Shown one piece after another: positions 1 to 5,657 of a DNA stretch of 8,882 nucleotides. This DNA is from Chlamydiales bacterium (GTDB lineage: Bacteria > Chlamydiota > Chlamydiia > Chlamydiales > FEN-1388). A program made the position numbers and the translations under genes. The stretch is taken from assembly GCA_021372185.1 (NCBI GenBank), contig JAJFUY010000131.1, forward strand, positions 1 through 8,882, read 5' to 3'. Each line of letters opens with the position of its first letter. Positions within the stretch are counted from its first letter, which is position 1. Under the pieces are notes generated by a model. It did not search any database. It worked only from the letters and a program-made list of their open reading frames with translations, and had not been told where the DNA came from.

Positions 1-35
1 ATATATACCTCAAATTAATGAAATATATTATATCA

Positions 36-77
36 TAAAGTGTAAGCTATGTGGGTGTGCTAAAGTGTAAACCATGT
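36..77. repeat. Two imperfect 17-bp direct repeats, possible insertion-sequence end
   Basis: A 17-bp unit at 36-52 recurs at 61-77 with a 25-bp period and 15 of 17 matches. The shared pattern is TAAAGTGTAARCYATGT. Short tandem units of this AAGTGTAA..CATGT type, followed by a GGTTGGAC-like stretch, resemble the subterminal repeats of IS481-type elements as I remember them; this is a memory-based resemblance, not an alignment. No transposase frame is visible to the right, so this would be either the end of an element lying left of the window or a remnant. Confidence 0.4.
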
Positions 78-102
78 CTATTGGTTGGACCGTGATTCAA
101 TC

Positions 103-164
103 GCCCTCAGCCGGGCTCTAATTCTCTTTTGCCTGTTCCCACCGTTCCCTACGGTCACGGTGGG
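103..164. other. GC-rich hairpin segment downstream of sthA
   Basis: This stretch is clearly richer in G+C than the AT-rich DNA on its left. It contains an 8-bp perfect stem (CCCACCGT at 138-145 pairing with ACGGTGGG at 157-164, 11-nt loop) and a smaller GCCC/GGGC stem (103-106 with 113-116). There is no T-run after the large stem on either strand, so it does not look like an ordinary intrinsic terminator. It may be part of a dispersed repeat or a structured transcript. No reading frame is supported here. Confidence 0.35.
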
Positions 165-195
165 CTTCGCTCAGTCGTCCTCCGGACTCTAGAAC

Positions 196-227
196 AAAAA
201 GGTCGGTATGTCTTAACGCCTTACCGA
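196..227 (-). terminator. Weak intrinsic terminator candidate of sthA
   Basis: Read on the minus strand, a 6-bp stem TCGGTA/TACCGA (222-227 with 203-208) with a 13-nt loop overlaps the sthA stop codon. It is followed two bases later by five T residues (196-200). The stem is short, so this is only a candidate. The stronger GC-rich hairpin at 138-164 lies further downstream. Confidence 0.35.
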
Positions 228-1618
228 ATGTGCTTGATTTTGTTGAGGCCGTTTAGGGCCGCTACGCGGTAGCCTTCTGCATAGGTTGGGTAGTTAAATA
301 CCTGGTCAATAAAGAAGTCTATGTGGGCATGAAAGTTCATGGCTACTTGGCCGATGTGGATAACTTCTGTCGCTCCACGGCCTATAACGTGGATGCCTAA
401 TAGCTCTAATGTATCGGCATGAAAGAGTAGTTTAAACATACCAACATTTGAGCCGTCAATATGCCCACGGGCAATTTCGTAGTAATACGCCCTTCCTACT
501 TCATACCTAAAGCCTAGGGCTTTTAGGTCTTCTTCGGTGTAGCCGCAGGTAGATATTTCTGGGATACTGTATATGCCCATTGGATATACTTTGGGGAACA
601 AATGGGTCTCGACGCCAAATGGGTGTCGAGCAGCAAGGCGCCCTTGTTCCATACTTGTAGAGCCTAAGCATGGTCCGCCAATAACATCGCCCACTGCATA
701 TATATGAGGCACTACGGTCTGAAATAGTGCGTTAACGGGAATGTAGCCTTTGCTGTCTAATGTAATACCTGAGTTTTGTAGTTGAAGTGCGTCGACATTA
801 GCCTGACGACCTAGGGCATATAGCAAGACATCCCCTTCTGTTGTAGAGCCATCTTTAAATTGGACAACGGCCTTGTTGCCATCACGCCACACTTTTTCAG
901 GTTCTTTATTGCCAAGTACTTTTAGGCCAATTTCTGTGAGTGCCGTCTGCAGGTGCATACCAATTTCACTATCTAATAGCGGGAGGATATGATCTCGTTT
1001 ATCAACAATAGTTACCTGGGTGCCAAGTGCTGCAAAAAAGCTGGCATATTCAGAGCCAATAATACCGCCACCAAGTACGACCATAGTCTTTGGCACTTTG
1101 TTTAAGGCCAAAAGGGTGGAGGAATCTACAATCACTTCGCCATCAAATGCCACATCAACAGGACGCCTTGGCCTCGAACCTGTAGCAATAATAATAAAAG
1201 AGCCCACAATCTGGTAGCGTATACGAAACTCTTCGTCCATTACAATAAGCTGGTGAGGGTTTTCAAAACGCGCGGCACCAGTAACTAGCGTGATGTTATT
1301 TTTCTTAAACTGGCGAATAACCATGTTTTTTTCTTCTTCTATCACCTTATGCAAGCGGTAGTTTAAGTCTTGAATGGTTACTTCGTGGATGGGATGATCT
1401 TGGCCATAGAAGTTGCGGTTATTAAAATCGGTTAAGTTAACTATAGCTTCTCGTAGAGTTTTTGATGGAATAGTCCCAGAATAGAGGCATGCGCCTCCTG
1501 GAAAGGGGTCTTTTTCGATAATAACCACTTTTTTGCCGAGTTTTGCGCCTTGAATAGCCGCCTTCTGGCCTGCGGGGCCTGAACCTATGACCACCAAGTC
1601 TGCTTTTATCTCTTCCAT
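221..1618 (-). CDS. sthA: Soluble (Si-specific) NAD(P)+ transhydrogenase
   Basis: This cytoplasmic FAD enzyme transfers hydride between NADPH and NAD+, and in the cell mainly reoxidises surplus NADPH. The 465-residue length matches E. coli SthA (466). The FAD motif GSGPAG lies at residues 12-17, the second dinucleotide motif GGGIIG at 183-188, and the second FAD motif YAVGD at 307-311. The key discriminator is CLYSGT at 44-49: the second redox cysteine of lipoamide dehydrogenases is a threonine (T49), as in SthA. The C-terminal FNYPTYAEGYRVAALNGLN segment is also SthA-like and lacks the His-Glu pair of disulfide reductases. The ATG is preceded by GGAGA (1626-1630 on the complement) at a normal distance. 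The gene stands alone, divergent from the next gene. Another flavoprotein disulfide reductase is unlikely given the missing cysteine. Confidence 0.95.
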   Translation of the reverse strand: MEEIKADLVVIGSGPAGQKAAIQGAKLGKKVVIIEKDPFPGGACLYSGTIPSKTLREAIVNLTDFNNRNFYGQDHPIHEVTIQDLNYRLHKVIEEEKNMVIRQFKKNNITLVTGAARFENPHQLIVMDEEFRIRYQIVGSFIIIATGSRPRRPVDVAFDGEVIVDSSTLLALNKVPKTMVVLGGGIIGSEYASFFAALGTQVTIVDKRDHILPLLDSEIGMHLQTALTEIGLKVLGNKEPEKVWRDGNKAVVQFKDGSTTEGDVLLYALGRQANVDALQLQNSGITLDSKGYIPVNALFQTVVPHIYAVGDVIGGPCLGSTSMEQGRLAARHPFGVETHLFPKVYPMGIYSIPEISTCGYTEEDLKALGFRYEVGRAYYYEIARGHIDGSNVGMFKLLFHADTLELLGIHVIGRGATEVIHIGQVAMNFHAHIDFFIDQVFNYPTYAEGYRVAALNGLNKIKHIR

Positions 1619-1643
1619 TGCAAATTCTCCGTAATATCTTCTC

Positions 1644-1671
1644 TTTACATAATATAAAATTTATTTAAAAT
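1644..1671 (+). promoter_or_regulatory. Predicted sigma-70-type promoter of the 1708 gene
   Basis: TTTACA (1644-1649) and TAAAAT (1666-1671) each match the consensus at five of six positions and are separated by 16 bp. Start of transcription would be near 1678, about 30 nt before the ATG. The box pair occupies the same DNA as the predicted sthA promoter on the other strand, so the two would compete for polymerase. Confidence 0.45.
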
Positions 1672-1676
1672 TCAAA
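1649..1676 (-). promoter_or_regulatory. Predicted sigma-70-type promoter of sthA
   Basis: On the minus strand, TTTGAA (1671-1676) and TATTAT (1649-1654) are separated by 16 bp. This would place transcription start near 1642, giving a leader of about 24 nt that contains the GGAGA ribosome site. The -10 is good and the -35 moderate. In such AT-rich DNA chance matches are common. Confidence 0.4.
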
Positions 1677-1707
1677 AATGTAGTAAGCTAGAGTTAATGA
1701 GGGAAAA

Positions 1708-2307
1708 ATGGCAAAAATCGATTTTAATAAAGTAGAGCAAAATCTCCATTTAGCCATGCATACCATGTTTGTACGCAAGCTTGCCGCCGGCAAGCAAAGC
1801 AGCAACAAGCGCGCTATTATCTTTTTTGGCCATCATATGGCAAAACCCTCTCCAAACGACTCTGTAATCCAGGCTATTAACGAATGGCGTATAGAACAAG
1901 CCCTAGCTGAGACTATTGCAGAAACTGTAGACACCCCCCTTCCTGATGCACCAATAACCGCCGAAAATGAAGATGCCGCAGAAGAAAAAGTACCAGACGA
2001 TGCCTATACCGTTGCCCCCCTCTATATACTACGTAAGCACCTTTTGTGGTTTATCCGTAAACGGGTAGCCAACATCTATAAGCTGCTAGGCACCACCAAA
2101 GAAGAGATAATAGCTCTACGCAAAAAGGAAGTCTTAAGCCACGACGACAACAAACGCGTTGATGAAATCTTGACAAAAGCCAAAGAAATCAACGGTCGCC
2201 TCATGAAAAAGCTAGGCATAGACACAGACGAGGCCCTAGTAGAAAAAGAAGTGATCAAGCACAAGACTAAGCGGTTTAATATTCGTGATAGCTGGCTACC
2301 ACTATAA
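1708..2307 (+). CDS. Hypothetical protein, charged and mostly helical, family not recognised
   Basis: I do not recognise this 199-residue protein. It has no signal peptide and no convincing membrane helix; the most hydrophobic stretch (residues 103-119, with LYILRKHLLWFIRKRV) is interrupted by basic residues and is more likely amphipathic. Residues 1-65 are a mixed basic segment including RAIIFFGHHMAK (35-46). Residues 66-98 are an acidic, Pro/Ala-rich, probably disordered linker. Residues 99-199 are strongly charged and predicted helical, with a long K/E-rich stretch at 130-187. The ATG is supported by GAGGG at 1699-1703, four bases upstream, the same arrangement as at the lon start. A GGGCAA inverted repeat follows the stop. 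Codon usage looks like that of its neighbours. The gene is very likely real, but its function is unknown. Confidence 0.85.
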   Translation: MAKIDFNKVEQNLHLAMHTMFVRKLAAGKQSSNKRAIIFFGHHMAKPSPNDSVIQAINEWRIEQALAETIAETVDTPLPDAPITAENEDAAEEKVPDDAYTVAPLYILRKHLLWFIRKRVANIYKLLGTTKEEIIALRKKEVLSHDDNKRVDEILTKAKEINGRLMKKLGIDTDEALVEKEVIKHKTKRFNIRDSWLPL

Positions 2308-2322
2308 CCATATCCCCCACAT

Positions 2323-2403
2323 CCCTTGCCCGTGCCTTTCCCCTTTCACCAATACCAATACAAAAAACAGGGCAAGGGCAAAGGCAAGGGCAAGGGCAGG
2401 GGG
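2323..2403. repeat. GGGCAA-rich tandem and inverted repeat between the 1708 gene and lon
   Basis: Degenerate GGGCAA units run from 2370 to 2403, with G-tracts at 2370-2372, 2376-2378, 2388-2390, 2394-2396 and 2399-2403. The right part (2380-2396) is complementary at 16 of 17 positions to 2323-2339, so the transcript can fold into a long GC-rich hairpin with a 40-nt loop. There is no T-run after the stem, so a classical intrinsic terminator is doubtful. The G-rich strand could also form a G-quadruplex if a 9-nt loop (2379-2387) is allowed. Hexamer repeats of this kind are prone to length change. Confidence 0.7.
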
Positions 2404-2414
2404 TTTGTTGCCCA

Positions 2415-2443
2415 TTGCTTATTTTTGTTATCAATGGTAAAAT
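2415..2443 (+). promoter_or_regulatory. Predicted lon promoter
   Basis: TTGCTT (2415-2420) and TAAAAT (2438-2443) have the optimal 17-bp spacer. The -10 matches five of six consensus positions and the -35 three of six. The start would be near 2450, leaving a very short leader of about 18 nt before the TTG start codon. No heat-shock-type CIRCE element is seen. Confidence 0.45.
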
Positions 2444-2452
2444 TTTGCCATT
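2433..2452. promoter_or_regulatory. Palindrome covering the lon -10 box, candidate operator
   Basis: The ten-base half-sites AATGGTAAAA and TTTTGCCATT form a 20-bp palindrome with only one imperfect pair (2438 with 2447). It covers the whole -10 box and the expected transcription start, where a bound repressor would block polymerase. It does not match an operator family that I can name. Confidence 0.4.
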
Positions 2453-2458
2453 AATCAC

Positions 2459-2463
2459 GAGGG
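2459..2463 (+). promoter_or_regulatory. Ribosome binding site that fixes the TTG start of lon
   Basis: GAGGG ends four bases before TTG at 2468, exactly the site and spacing seen at the ATG of the 1708 gene (GAGGG at 1699-1703). The first downstream in-frame ATG lies beyond the start of the conserved N domain, so the TTG start is preferred. Confidence 0.6.
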
Positions 2464-2467
2464 CATT

Positions 2468-4957
2468 TTGGGCTACAATAACGGAAATAACGGCATAGAA
2501 GCCGATCTAGAAGAAGCAATCTTACAGACACTATCGACTAAAGAACCACCAAGCAAAAAAAACGCCGTTCTTCCTGATAACTTATATATCTTCCCAATAG
2601 TGCGCAGACCCTTTTTTCCGGGCATGGCAGCACCTTTGATGATTGAACCAGGGCCATTTTATGAAGTGCTAAAAGCCTCCGCTAAAAGCGAAAATAAGTT
2701 CATCGGCCTTGTGATGACGCTAGAAGAAGAAATTGACATCAACCAGGTTACCTTTAAAGATTTACACCACACAGGTGTTCTTGCACGCATTTTACGCATT
2801 ATCCCCATGGAGCAAGGCGGCGCGCAGGTTATCCTGAACATGGAAAAAAGAATTTCTCTACTAAAGCCCGTTAAAAAAGATAAGCACCTCCTTGCAAAAG
2901 TGGCCTACCACTCTGATGAAGTGCTCTTAAACCGCGAGCTAAAAGCGTATGCTATAAGCATTATCTCTACTATTAAAGAGCTGTTAAAGCTCAACCCCCT
3001 CTTTAAAGAAGAGCTCCAGATCTTCCTTAGCCACTCAGACTTTACTGAGCCGGGCAAGCTTGCAGACTTTGCTGTAGCCCTCACAACAGCTACACGAGAT
3101 GAGCTCCAAGAGGTGCTAGACACCTACGATATCCCAAACCGTATTGACAAGGCCCTCGTACTGCTCAAAAAAGAGCTTGATCTTAGCCGCCTACAAAACA
3201 CGATTAACCAAAAAATCGAAACGACGATTAACAAAAGCCAGAAGGAATTTTACCTTCGTGAGCAGCTAAAGACCATTAAGCGCGAGCTTGGTATAGAAAA
3301 AGACGATAAAACCTCAGACCGCGAAAAATTTGAAGGCCGCCTAAAAAAACGCGATGTCCCAGAAGAAGTAAAACTTGTCATTGCCGAAGAGCTAGAAAAA
3401 ATTAATTCTCTCGAACCGCAATCTGCTGAATATGCCCTCTCAAGAAACTACCTAGACTGGCTGACAAACGTACCATGGGGCATTAAAAGCCCAGATATTC
3501 ACAACCTTGCTGAAGCCGAAGACATTTTAGAAAAAGACCACTATGGCCTAGCAGATTTAAAGCAGCGCATACTAGAGTTTATTGGCGTGGCTAAACTTTC
3601 AGGGTCACTTAGAGGTAGTATCCTCTGCCTTGTAGGGCCACCAGGAGTAGGAAAGACAAGCATTGGTAAAAGCATTGCCCGCGCCCTCAACCGCAAATTT
3701 TTTAGATTTTCTGTAGGTGGAATACGTGACGAGGCAGAAATTAAAGGCCATAGAAGAACCTATATTGGCGCTATGCCCGGTAAAATCATTCAGGCACTCA
3801 AATTCTGCCAGACCATGAACCCCGTTATCATGCTTGATGAAGTAGATAAAATAGGCTCAAGCTATCATGGAGACCCGGCATCGGCACTCTTAGAGGTATT
3901 AGACCCAGAGCAAAATGGTGAATTTTTAGACCACTACCTAGATGTACGCTGCAACTTATCTGACATCTTATTTATTGTTACAGCAAACATGCTAGATTCT
4001 ATCCCAGATCCCCTTGTAGACCGCATGGAAGTGATGCGACTTTCAGGCTATATCATGGAAGAAAAGTTAGAAATTTCTAAGCGCTACCTTATCCCCAAAA
4101 ATAGAAAGCACATGGGGCTAAAGGCAAACCAGGTAGAATTTACAAAGCCTGCTATGCGCCAGCTTATTAATGGCTATGCAAGAGAATCTGGCGTACGAAC
4201 GCTAGAAAACAACATCAAAAAGATACTGCGCAAAATTGCGCTTGAGATTGTGCGTGCTGAAGAAGCCATTCCAGTAAAAAAACGCTCCGTAAAAAAAGCT
4301 CCTCCTCAAACTACCTATACTATTACGCCAGAAGAGCTGCAGAAGTATGTAGGAAAGCCCGTCTTTCACTCAGATAGAATCTATGAACAAACACCCGTTG
4401 GCATATGCACAGGCCTTGCCTGGACATCTATGGGAGGAGCTACGCTCTATGTAGAATCAATAAGAGTGCCAGGAGAAAAAACAGAGATGAAGCTTACAGG
4501 CCAAGCCGGCCAAGTGATGAAAGAATCATCAGAAATTGCCTGGAGCTACCTTCACGGTGCGGTTCATAAATACGCTACAGGCTATACGTTTTTTGAAAAG
4601 TCACAAGTGCATATGCATATCCCAGAGGGGGCCACACCAAAAGATGGGCCATCTGCCGGCGTGACTATGGTAACATCACTTTTGTCACTACTACGTAATG
4701 AACCAGTGGCCCAAGATTTATGCATGACAGGTGAGCTTACGCTCACAGGCCGCGTGCTCCCTATTGGCGGTGTAAAAGAAAAGATAGTCTCAGCTAAGCG
4801 CTCAGGCCTTAAAGTAGCCATATTCCCAAAAGACAACCTCCGAGATGTTGAAGAGCTATCGGCCGAAATTAAAAAGGGCATCACCATCCACTTTGTTGAG
4901 CACTACGACGAAGTATTTAAAATTGCTTTTCCACATGCGGAGATGCCTGCTATATGA
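2468..4957 (+). CDS. lon: ATP-dependent Lon protease
   Basis: Lon is a cytoplasmic homohexameric AAA+ protease that unfolds and degrades misfolded and selected regulatory proteins. The 829-residue protein has the full bacterial LonA layout. The N-terminal substrate domain begins near residue 36 (LPDNLYIFPIVRRPFFPGM). A coiled-coil helical region follows, containing the QKEFYLREQLKTIKRELG family signature. Walker A GPPGVGKT is at 390-397 and Walker B IMLDEVDK ends at about 460, with D457-E458. The C-terminal S16 protease domain has catalytic Ser729 in DGPSAG and Lys772 in GGVKEK; the 43-residue spacing equals that of E. coli S679/K722. A Lys-rich linker (about 601-615) joins the ATPase and protease domains. 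Translation starts at TTG after a strong GAGGG site. The stop overlaps the start of the next gene (ATGA). All catalytic residues are present, so it should be active. Confidence 0.97.
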   Translation: MGYNNGNNGIEADLEEAILQTLSTKEPPSKKNAVLPDNLYIFPIVRRPFFPGMAAPLMIEPGPFYEVLKASAKSENKFIGLVMTLEEEIDINQVTFKDLHHTGVLARILRIIPMEQGGAQVILNMEKRISLLKPVKKDKHLLAKVAYHSDEVLLNRELKAYAISIISTIKELLKLNPLFKEELQIFLSHSDFTEPGKLADFAVALTTATRDELQEVLDTYDIPNRIDKALVLLKKELDLSRLQNTINQKIETTINKSQKEFYLREQLKTIKRELGIEKDDKTSDREKFEGRLKKRDVPEEVKLVIAEELEKINSLEPQSAEYALSRNYLDWLTNVPWGIKSPDIHNLAEAEDILEKDHYGLADLKQRILEFIGVAKLSGSLRGSILCLVGPPGVGKTSIGKSIARALNRKFFRFSVGGIRDEAEIKGHRRTYIGAMPGKIIQALKFCQTMNPVIMLDEVDKIGSSYHGDPASALLEVLDPEQNGEFLDHYLDVRCNLSDILFIVTANMLDSIPDPLVDRMEVMRLSGYIMEEKLEISKRYLIPKNRKHMGLKANQVEFTKPAMRQLINGYARESGVRTLENNIKKILRKIALEIVRAEEAIPVKKRSVKKAPPQTTYTITPEELQKYVGKPVFHSDRIYEQTPVGICTGLAWTSMGGATLYVESIRVPGEKTEMKLTGQAGQVMKESSEIAWSYLHGAVHKYATGYTFFEKSQVHMHIPEGATPKDGPSAGVTMVTSLLSLLRNEPVAQDLCMTGELTLTGRVLPIGGVKEKIVSAKRSGLKVAIFPKDNLRDVEELSAEIKKGITIHFVEHYDEVFKIAFPHAEMPAI

Positions 4958-5442
4958 TCTGGTCTGAAGCCTGCAAAAAAAAATGGATTGACCCTGCCAA
5001 TATCGAAGCCAAAGTTTTGGAGCTAAAAAGCCAAAATAAACGCATCGTGACTATAAATGGGTCATTTGACCTTATGCACGCCGGGCACCTTTACATTATA
5101 TATGAAGCAAAAAAGCAAGGCGACATCCTGATTGTTGCCTTAAACACTGATAGCTCCATCAAGCGCTACAAAAGCCCCACGCGCCCGCTTGTCACACTAA
5201 AGTACCGCCTAGAGCTTATGAGCGCCCTAGAGTTTGTAGATTATGTGACCTGGTTTGACGAAACAGACCCCCGCATCCTCCTGTCAAAAATTCGCCCCGA
5301 CATACATGCCAACGGCATAGAATACGGCGAAAACTGCATAGAAGCCGAAACGGTAAAACAATACGGCGGCAAAATCCATTTAGTAGACCGCATCGACGGC
5401 CTTGCCACAACTGACCTCATTAACAAAATTCGGGCGGAGTAA
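4954..5442 (+). CDS. rfaE2: HldE C-terminal/RfaE2-type nucleotidyltransferase
   Basis: This is a 162-residue cytidylyltransferase-superfamily enzyme. Family members join a sugar or polyol phosphate to a nucleotide; RfaE2 enzymes make ADP-heptose from heptose 1-phosphate for LPS cores. The nucleotide-binding motif NGSFDLMHAGH spans residues 35-45, with the HxGH signature at 42-45. The KSPTRPL stretch and the C-terminal TDLINKI segment are also typical of RfaE2. The usual KGGDY motif reads NGIEYG here, so the motif lysine is Asn, and the C-terminal STT reads ATT. Substrate is therefore uncertain: heptose 1-phosphate, glycerol 3-phosphate or another phosphate are possible. It is a stand-alone domain; no HldE-type kinase is in the window. 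The ATG overlaps the lon stop by 4 bp, suggesting translational coupling, and a terminator follows 21 bp after the stop. Confidence 0.78.
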   Translation: MIWSEACKKKWIDPANIEAKVLELKSQNKRIVTINGSFDLMHAGHLYIIYEAKKQGDILIVALNTDSSIKRYKSPTRPLVTLKYRLELMSALEFVDYVTWFDETDPRILLSKIRPDIHANGIEYGENCIEAETVKQYGGKIHLVDRIDGLATTDLINKIRAE

Positions 5443-5448
5443 CTTTCC

Positions 5449-5579
5449 GTTTTGTTTGGAGTGACTCGTTTTAACGAGTTTTTTTTTAGGTCGATTTATC
5501 GACCGTATCTAGTTTGTGCGTACGGCCGATGAATCGGCCTCACCAAAGACTCGTTAAAACGAGTCACTCCAAACAAAAC
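5449..5579. repeat. 131-bp long inverted repeat built of four short hairpins
   Basis: Arms of 59 bp (5449-5507 and 5521-5579) are complementary without gaps at 52 of 59 positions around a 13-bp centre. The outer 31 bp of each arm (5449-5479, 5549-5579) are perfect. Nested inside are four hairpins, each a 7-bp stem with a 2-nt loop, at 5464-5479, 5489-5504, 5524-5539 and 5549-5564. The outer two share the ACTCGTT stem. The inner two have GGTCGAT and GGCCGAT stems, which differ by a T-A to C-G pair change. No coding capacity is evident. It could be a miniature mobile or dispersed palindromic element, or a cruciform-forming regulatory site. No flanking target duplication is obvious. Confidence 0.85.
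5464..5487 (+). terminator. Intrinsic terminator of the lon-rfaE2 unit
   Basis: A 7-bp stem, ACTCGTT and AACGAGT (5464-5470 with 5473-5479), closed by TT, runs straight into nine T residues (5479-5487). It starts 21 bp after the rfaE2 stop. The stem is AT-containing and the loop tight, so efficiency may be modest. It is formed by the first hairpin of the long inverted repeat; the matching right-arm hairpin lacks a T-run in either direction. Confidence 0.65.
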
Positions 5580-5657
5580 AATCGATCACGTCTTGCGTTT
5601 GCGTTTAATGTTTCATTCTGGCATTCTACCGAGCAAAAAACGAACACTACACTCTCT

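Noticed and set aside
221..1618. Lipoamide dehydrogenase or glutathione reductase instead of SthA
   Set aside because: The second redox cysteine is Thr49 and the C-terminal His-Glu pair is absent; length and C-terminal motifs fit SthA.
2323..2396. Intrinsic terminator of the 1708 gene
   Set aside because: The stem is strong but the loop is 40 nt and no T-run follows, so it was recorded as a repeat and not as a terminator.
2276..2458. Minus-strand open frame across the lon upstream region
   Set aside because: Its apparent Pro/Cys-rich repeats are a translation of the GGGCAA tract, and it overlaps the end of the 1708 gene and the lon promoter.
4582..4887. Minus-strand frame of 101 codons inside lon
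   Set aside because: It is antisense to the conserved S16 protease domain, including the catalytic Ser and Lys, so the lon frame explains the sequence.
5449..5579. CRISPR-like array of four regularly placed palindromes
   Set aside because: The units are hairpins in mirror arrangement, not direct repeats with unique spacers, and only two of four share the same sequence.
5514..5657. N-terminal extension of the rhomboid protein from a TTG at 5514
   Set aside because: The added 48 residues would translate the right arm of the long inverted repeat, have no ribosome site, and precede a GlpG-like soluble domain that starts naturally at ATG 5658.
5580..5657. Promoter for the rhomboid gene
   Set aside because: TTGCGT boxes occur near 5592, but no reasonable -10 follows at 16-18 bp; a promoter is expected after the terminator but I cannot place it.
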